From: Armatimonadota bacterium
GTDB taxonomy: Bacteria > Armatimonadota > Armatimonadia > Armatimonadales > Capsulimonadaceae
Direction of reading: 5' to 3'
NCBI GenBank assembly: GCA_019239955.1
Contig: JAFAZD010000130.1
Span: 1-45,285, forward strand
DNA: 45,285 nucleotides
Within the stretch, counting starts at the first letter, position 1; each line of letters begins with the position of its first letter. The notes under the pieces are model-generated. The model was not told the DNA's origin, did not search any database, and worked only from the letters and a program-made list of their open reading frames with translations. The translations under genes and the position numbers were made by a program. Shown one piece after another: positions 42,013 to 45,285 of this stretch.

Positions 42013-42315
42013 TCAATGCGATTGGCTGTGCGTGCGGGGCGTCTTGCCGAGATCCCGCCAGCTCGTCTCCTGGATGTCCACCCCGTAGTGTTCGGCGGCC
42101 TTCTGAATGTTGACGAAGGCCTGATCGCGCTCGGCATCGGACACGCCCTGCACCTGGTCGAAGCGGGCCAGGGCATTCTTCACATGGCCGGCGTCGGTCA
42201 ACGGCTCCTTGCGCTGATTGGGGAAGGCGAAGACGCTTTCGGGCAGGTCATTCTTCTCCTTGGTGCTCAAGTCACCATGCGCCTCATGGGGCTGCCACGT
42301 CGTTTTCGCACTCAC
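42013..42315 (-). CDS. DUF6582-like small protein
   Basis: A 100-aa soluble protein: LSTKEKNDLPESVFAFPNQR, KEPLTDAGHVKNALARFDQV, QGVSDAERDQAFVNIQKAAE and a C-terminal SWRDLGKTP. This pattern is found in short bacterial proteins annotated DUF6582, of unknown function. GTG 42315 is chosen because GGAGGG stands 9 nt upstream; longer in-frame starts would run into the kinase gene. It is the first gene of the seven-gene operon. A GAAGCCGG/CCGGCTTC hairpin at 42391-42424 separates it from the kinase. Confidence 0.75.
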   Translation of the reverse strand: MSAKTTWQPHEAHGDLSTKEKNDLPESVFAFPNQRKEPLTDAGHVKNALARFDQVQGVSDAERDQAFVNIQKAAEHYGVDIQETSWRDLGKTPRTHSQSH

Positions 42316-42390
42316 GATTTTGTCCCTCCTGCAGGAATGATGGACACCGTACAGATACCCGGCCATCGGAGATAGCAAACGGGGCAGGCA

Positions 42391-42424
42391 GAAGCCGGGG
42401 AGCCTCATGGGGCCGCCCGGCTTC
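42391..42424 (-). terminator. Hairpin between the kinase and the DUF6582 operon
   Basis: On the minus strand GAAGCCGG and CCGGCTTC are 8-bp arms around an 18-nt loop, about 30 bp after the kinase stop. No T-run follows, so it may be a weak or Rho-assisted terminator. Confidence 0.4.
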
Positions 42425-42455
42425 CGCAAGAGGGCATCTTCGAGATCAGGCGGGG

Positions 42456-44165
42456 TTAAGGGGAAGGGGTTGAGCCGGTCGGCTCGGTGGCGACGATCTG
42501 GGCCTGGGCCTGGCGGGCCGCGTTGCTGCCCGGGTTGATCACCATGATCTTCTGCCAATAGCGGCGGGCGTCGGCGACGTTGCCGGCTCCCGACGCCTGC
42601 GAGGCCAGGGTCTGGTAGACGTTGGTGGCGTTGGTGCGCGCGTCGGCGGCATACGGCGAGGTCGGGTCGGCCTGAATGGCGGCCTCCCAGCTCTGGGCGG
42701 CCCCGAGCAGGTCGCCCTGGCCCTGGCGCAGCAGGCCCTGGCTGTCGTAGGCCTCGGCGTTCCTGGCGTCCAGGTCAATGGCCTGCTGGTAGGCGGCCTG
42801 CGCCGCGGCGGGGTTGCCCGCGGCGACGGCGTGCTGGCCCCGCGCGACCTCCACCGCCGCGAGGCCCTGCGTGGCCTGCCGGGCGGCGGCGCTGCCGGGC
42901 GGCGCGGTGAGCTGGGCGTTCTGGTAGTTCGTCGCCGCCCGGTCCAGATCGCCGCCGCTCAGGGCCTGCCGCGCGTCCTGCGACATCTGGAAGGCGGCGC
43001 GCTGCTTGTTCTCGTACTGGAAGGCACGCAGGGCGGCGCCGACGCCCCACACCAGCAGCAGCAGCAGGATAATGATGCCGAGGATGCTCGCCAGCAGGCC
43101 CAGGAAGCTACGCGCCTGCGGGCTGAGTCGGCCACCCTCCGCGGGCGGGTAGGACAGCCCGTACTCCGTGGCCGGGCCGGGCATGTGCGAGCTGCCACCG
43201 ACGGGGCCACCGGGGGCCGCGCCGGAACCCTGTCCGAAAGGTTGACCCGATATTTCGGGCGGCGCGGCGCCGGTGCTCATGACGCCCGCGGGCGTCGGCG
43301 CGAACGTCATGCCGGTGGGGCGGTGGCCCGCCGGCGGCGACTCCAGCTCGAGCTTCTGGGCGCGCAGGTCGGCGGACAAGGCGGCCGCGTTCTGGTAGCG
43401 CAGGCTCGGATCCTTGGCGAGCGCCTTCTGCAGAATTCCCTGCAGCATCGGCGGGACGCCGACCGGCATCACCGGCTGCACGTTCATGATGTTGTACGTG
43501 ATGGTGATGACGCTGTCGCCGATGAACGGCTTGCGGCCCGTCACCATCTCGTACAGGGCGATGCCAAGCGAGAAAATGTCGGTGCGGTGGTCCACCGACT
43601 GCGACGCGACCTGCTCCGGCGACATATAGGAGGGGGTGCCGAAGACCTGCCCCTGCGACGTGATGCTCGGCTCGGCGGTGATGCGCGCGATGCCGAAGTC
43701 GGTCAGCTTGACGACGCCGCCGGGCAGCAGGTGGATGTTGTCGGGCTTGACGTCCCGGTGGACGACGCCGTGCGCGTGGGCATAGGAAAGGGCCTCGCAG
43801 AGCTGGATGGCGATCTCGATGGTCTCGCGCAGGGGCAGTGCGCCCTGCATCTGGAGGATGTCGCGCAGACTCTGCCCCTCCAGGTACTCCATCGCGATGA
43901 AGTGGCGGTCGTTCTCCTGGCCGACCTCATGGATGGTGACGATGTTGGGGTGGGTCAGCTGGCCGGCGGCCTTGGCCTCGCGGTAAAAGCGCTCGATGCG
44001 CTCCCGCTTCTGCGCGCCCGCTAGGTGCGGCGGCAGCAGGAGCTCCTTGAGGGCGACCCGCCGGTTCATCTGCGGGTCGATCGCCTCGTAGACGATGTCG
44101 TTGGAGCGCGCGATCTCCCGCACGATGCGGTAACGGCCCAGTGTGTTGTTCGGCGACACGGCCAA
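42456..44165 (-). CDS. Membrane Ser/Thr protein kinase with extracellular TPR-like repeats
   Basis: A 569-aa Hanks-type kinase. The kinase domain (about 10-275) keeps the invariant Lys (RRVALKELL), the catalytic HRDVKPDN, DFG and SPE motifs, but where the Gly-rich nucleotide loop should be it has VREIARSNDIVYEA instead of the GxGxxG pattern. A Pro/Gly-rich linker, one membrane helix (about 365-385; LLASILGIIILLLLLVWGV) and a C-terminal TPR-like region (about 395-560; AAYQQAIDLDARNAEAYDSQ) follow. A PP2C phosphatase is next door, as in many kinase/phosphatase pairs. TTG 44165 starts the frame; no Shine-Dalgarno is visible, so the start is uncertain. Confidence 0.88.
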   Translation of the reverse strand: MAVSPNNTLGRYRIVREIARSNDIVYEAIDPQMNRRVALKELLLPPHLAGAQKRERIERFYREAKAAGQLTHPNIVTIHEVGQENDRHFIAMEYLEGQSLRDILQMQGALPLRETIEIAIQLCEALSYAHAHGVVHRDVKPDNIHLLPGGVVKLTDFGIARITAEPSITSQGQVFGTPSYMSPEQVASQSVDHRTDIFSLGIALYEMVTGRKPFIGDSVITITYNIMNVQPVMPVGVPPMLQGILQKALAKDPSLRYQNAAALSADLRAQKLELESPPAGHRPTGMTFAPTPAGVMSTGAAPPEISGQPFGQGSGAAPGGPVGGSSHMPGPATEYGLSYPPAEGGRLSPQARSFLGLLASILGIIILLLLLVWGVGAALRAFQYENKQRAAFQMSQDARQALSGGDLDRAATNYQNAQLTAPPGSAAARQATQGLAAVEVARGQHAVAAGNPAAAQAAYQQAIDLDARNAEAYDSQGLLRQGQGDLLGAAQSWEAAIQADPTSPYAADARTNATNVYQTLASQASGAGNVADARRYWQKIMVINPGSNAARQAQAQIVATEPTGSTPSP

Positions 44166-44177
44166 GAGAGGGTTCCT

Positions 44178-44206
44178 GTAGGGGCGACACGGCGAGTCGC
44201 GCCATG
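44178..44206 (-). repeat. Degenerate palindromic repeat, GTAGGGGC family
   Basis: On the plus strand GTAGGGGCGACACGGCGAGTCGC with an eroded right arm, between the kinase and phosphatase genes. It looks like a decayed copy of the 6131/17703 repeat. Confidence 0.55.
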
Positions 44207-44214
44207 AAATGAAA

Positions 44215-45177
44215 TCAGCGCCGCAGACCCCAGCCGCGCTTTTCCTGCTTGCCGGAGTGCGAGTCGGCGGCCGGCTCGGCCAGGCCGGCGTCGGCGGCGT
44301 AGGGCGTCAGGGCGCGCACGGAAAGCACCATCGTCGTGATGTTATCACGCCCGCCACGCTCGTTGGCCTGTTCGACCAGGCGCGCGGCGGCCACCGACGG
44401 GCTGTGCTCCTGGACCATGCGCTGAATCTCCCCCGGATCCACATGGCCGCTCAGGCCGTCGGAGCAGAGCACAAGGATGTCGCCGACACGGAGCGGGTGC
44501 ATCGTGAGGTCCGCCTCGACGGTGGCCGCGGTGCCGATGGAGCGGGTGATGATGTTGCGGAACGGCGAGGACTGCGCCTCCTCCAAGCTCATGGCCCCCA
44601 GGCGCACCTGCTCGGCGACCCAGGAATGATCCTGGGTGATCTGCGTGATCCTGCCCTCGCGAATCAGATAGGCGCGGCTGTCGCCGACCTGGGCGATGAG
44701 GACCTGGTCGTCGCGCACGATGGCGGCGGTGAGCGTGGTGCCCATGCCGTGCCGGTCGGGGATCATCTGCGCGGTGTCGAAGATGAGGGCGTTGGCCTCG
44801 TCAATGGCGCGGCGCAGGCAGGCCTCAGCGTCCGGCGACGGGCCGGCGTAGTAGGACTGGATGATGGTCTTGAGGGCCAGCTCGCAGGCGATCTGGCCGG
44901 CGTTGTGCCCGCCCATGCCGTCGGCGATGCCGTAGAAGCACCCCTTGGTCGCCAGCACGGCGGGGTCCTCCGGCTCGTAGAAGTCGAACTTGTCCTCGTT
45001 GTTCTCCCGGACGCGCCCCAGGTCGGTCTTGGCGCCCATTTTCACGGAGGCGATCACGCGCGGCGTGCGGCCCAGCTCGGCCCAGCCCTCGCGCAGGTCG
45101 TCGTGGTTCAGCCGGGCTGTGATATCCAGGCCGGCATCTCCACCCGCCATATTCTGTCCTGTCGTTATCTCTTGCAT
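44215..45177 (-). CDS. PP2C-family Ser/Thr protein phosphatase
   Basis: A 320-aa metal-dependent phosphatase, partner of bacterial Hanks-type kinases. Seen: GAKTDLGRVRENNEDKFDFY, the metal-binding DGMGGHNAGQ, MGTTLTAAIV, VGDSRAYLIREGRI, VLCSDGLSGHVDPGEI and the final ERGGRDNITTMVLSV with the metal Asp in GRDN. The last about 35 residues are a polar tail. It is upstream of the kinase in the same transcription direction, with a short gap. ATG 45177 is the first start; a second in-frame ATG nine codons later is possible. Confidence 0.94.
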   Translation of the reverse strand: MQEITTGQNMAGGDAGLDITARLNHDDLREGWAELGRTPRVIASVKMGAKTDLGRVRENNEDKFDFYEPEDPAVLATKGCFYGIADGMGGHNAGQIACELALKTIIQSYYAGPSPDAEACLRRAIDEANALIFDTAQMIPDRHGMGTTLTAAIVRDDQVLIAQVGDSRAYLIREGRITQITQDHSWVAEQVRLGAMSLEEAQSSPFRNIITRSIGTAATVEADLTMHPLRVGDILVLCSDGLSGHVDPGEIQRMVQEHSPSVAAARLVEQANERGGRDNITTMVLSVRALTPYAADAGLAEPAADSHSGKQEKRGWGLRR

Positions 45178-45220
45178 ACGCGTGCTCGTCCTCAGCGCCC
45201 ACTTGCGACCGGGCAGCCGG

Positions 45221-45285
45221 TCAGGGGACCTGTGAATTCACCGGCGCTTCGCCTTCGGCGATGGCGACGTTGTCCGCGGCGGGCG
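45221..45285 (-). CDS. 3' end of a further gene (unknown)
   Basis: An open frame enters from the right edge and stops at 45221-45223; its last residues read PAADNVAIAEGEAPVNSQVP. Only about 20 residues are visible and no family can be assigned. The position before a PP2C/kinase pair is often filled by an FHA-domain or similar signalling gene, but that cannot be tested here. Confidence 0.35.
   Translation of the reverse strand, partial: PAADNVAIAEGEAPVNSQVP

Overview
The window is high-GC bacterial chromosome with densely packed genes on both strands. It carries a flagellar basal-body/export operon, an HspR-type heat-shock repressor beside dnaK, several large secreted proteins and many short palindromic intergenic repeats. 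No rRNA, tRNA or phylogenetic marker fixes the taxon. The mix (HspR, a gyrB intein, an S8 protease with AIWGS repeats, an unusual Ser/Thr kinase, GC-rich palindromes) would suit Armatimonadota or a related deep-branching soil or environmental phylum, but that is inference.

Layout. 1-3275 (minus): 5' part of accD, a small exported peptide, a LacI-family regulator and a membrane-anchored polysaccharide deacetylase. 3321-7326 (plus): a chaperone cluster hspR-rpoZ-dnaK-dnaJ whose promoter is overlapped by a 15-bp palindrome. 7447-9759 (plus): prmA, rsmE and a PHP-type phosphatase, with overlapping reading frames. 9992-18406 (plus): flgB, flgC, fliE, fliF, fliG, fliH, fliI, fliJ, a lytic transglycosylase and a MotE-like protein. 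18336-22032 (minus): a frameshifted DUF167 gene, a CPBP protease with a TPR-like lipid-exposed N-terminal part, a TPR protein and two small membrane proteins of lower GC. 22184-26726 (plus): a 1169-aa secreted glycoside-hydrolase-like protein and an M48 metalloprotease. 26756-30694 (minus): a DUF4177-like protein, a phosphodiester glycosidase-type lipoprotein and gyrB interrupted by a 150-aa mini-intein.

31031-35841 (minus) is the most striking part. A membrane protein with HD-GYP, GAF and GGDEF domains is followed on the same strand by two tandem sequences that match the cyclic-di-GMP-I (GEMM) riboswitch core, then by a secreted subtilase whose C-terminus holds seven RAIWGS-type repeats. One protein that can make and break c-di-GMP, two RNA sensors for it and a repeat-bearing secreted protease together look like one regulatory unit.

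35900-36235 is an IS200/IS605-like element that keeps both end hairpins and a structured, omega-RNA-like interior but has no transposase or TnpB. 36605-42315 (minus) is a tightly packed seven-gene operon: DUF6582-like protein, Gly/Thr-rich protein, erythromycin-esterase-family protein, 68-aa protein, phosphoribosyltransferase, dienelactone-hydrolase-type enzyme and a PoxB-like ThDP enzyme. 42456-45285 (minus) holds a Ser/Thr kinase with an atypical nucleotide loop, a PP2C phosphatase and the 3' end of one more gene.

Short palindromes with GTAGGGGC-type arms and interchangeable centres recur at eight places, twice inside coding sequence.
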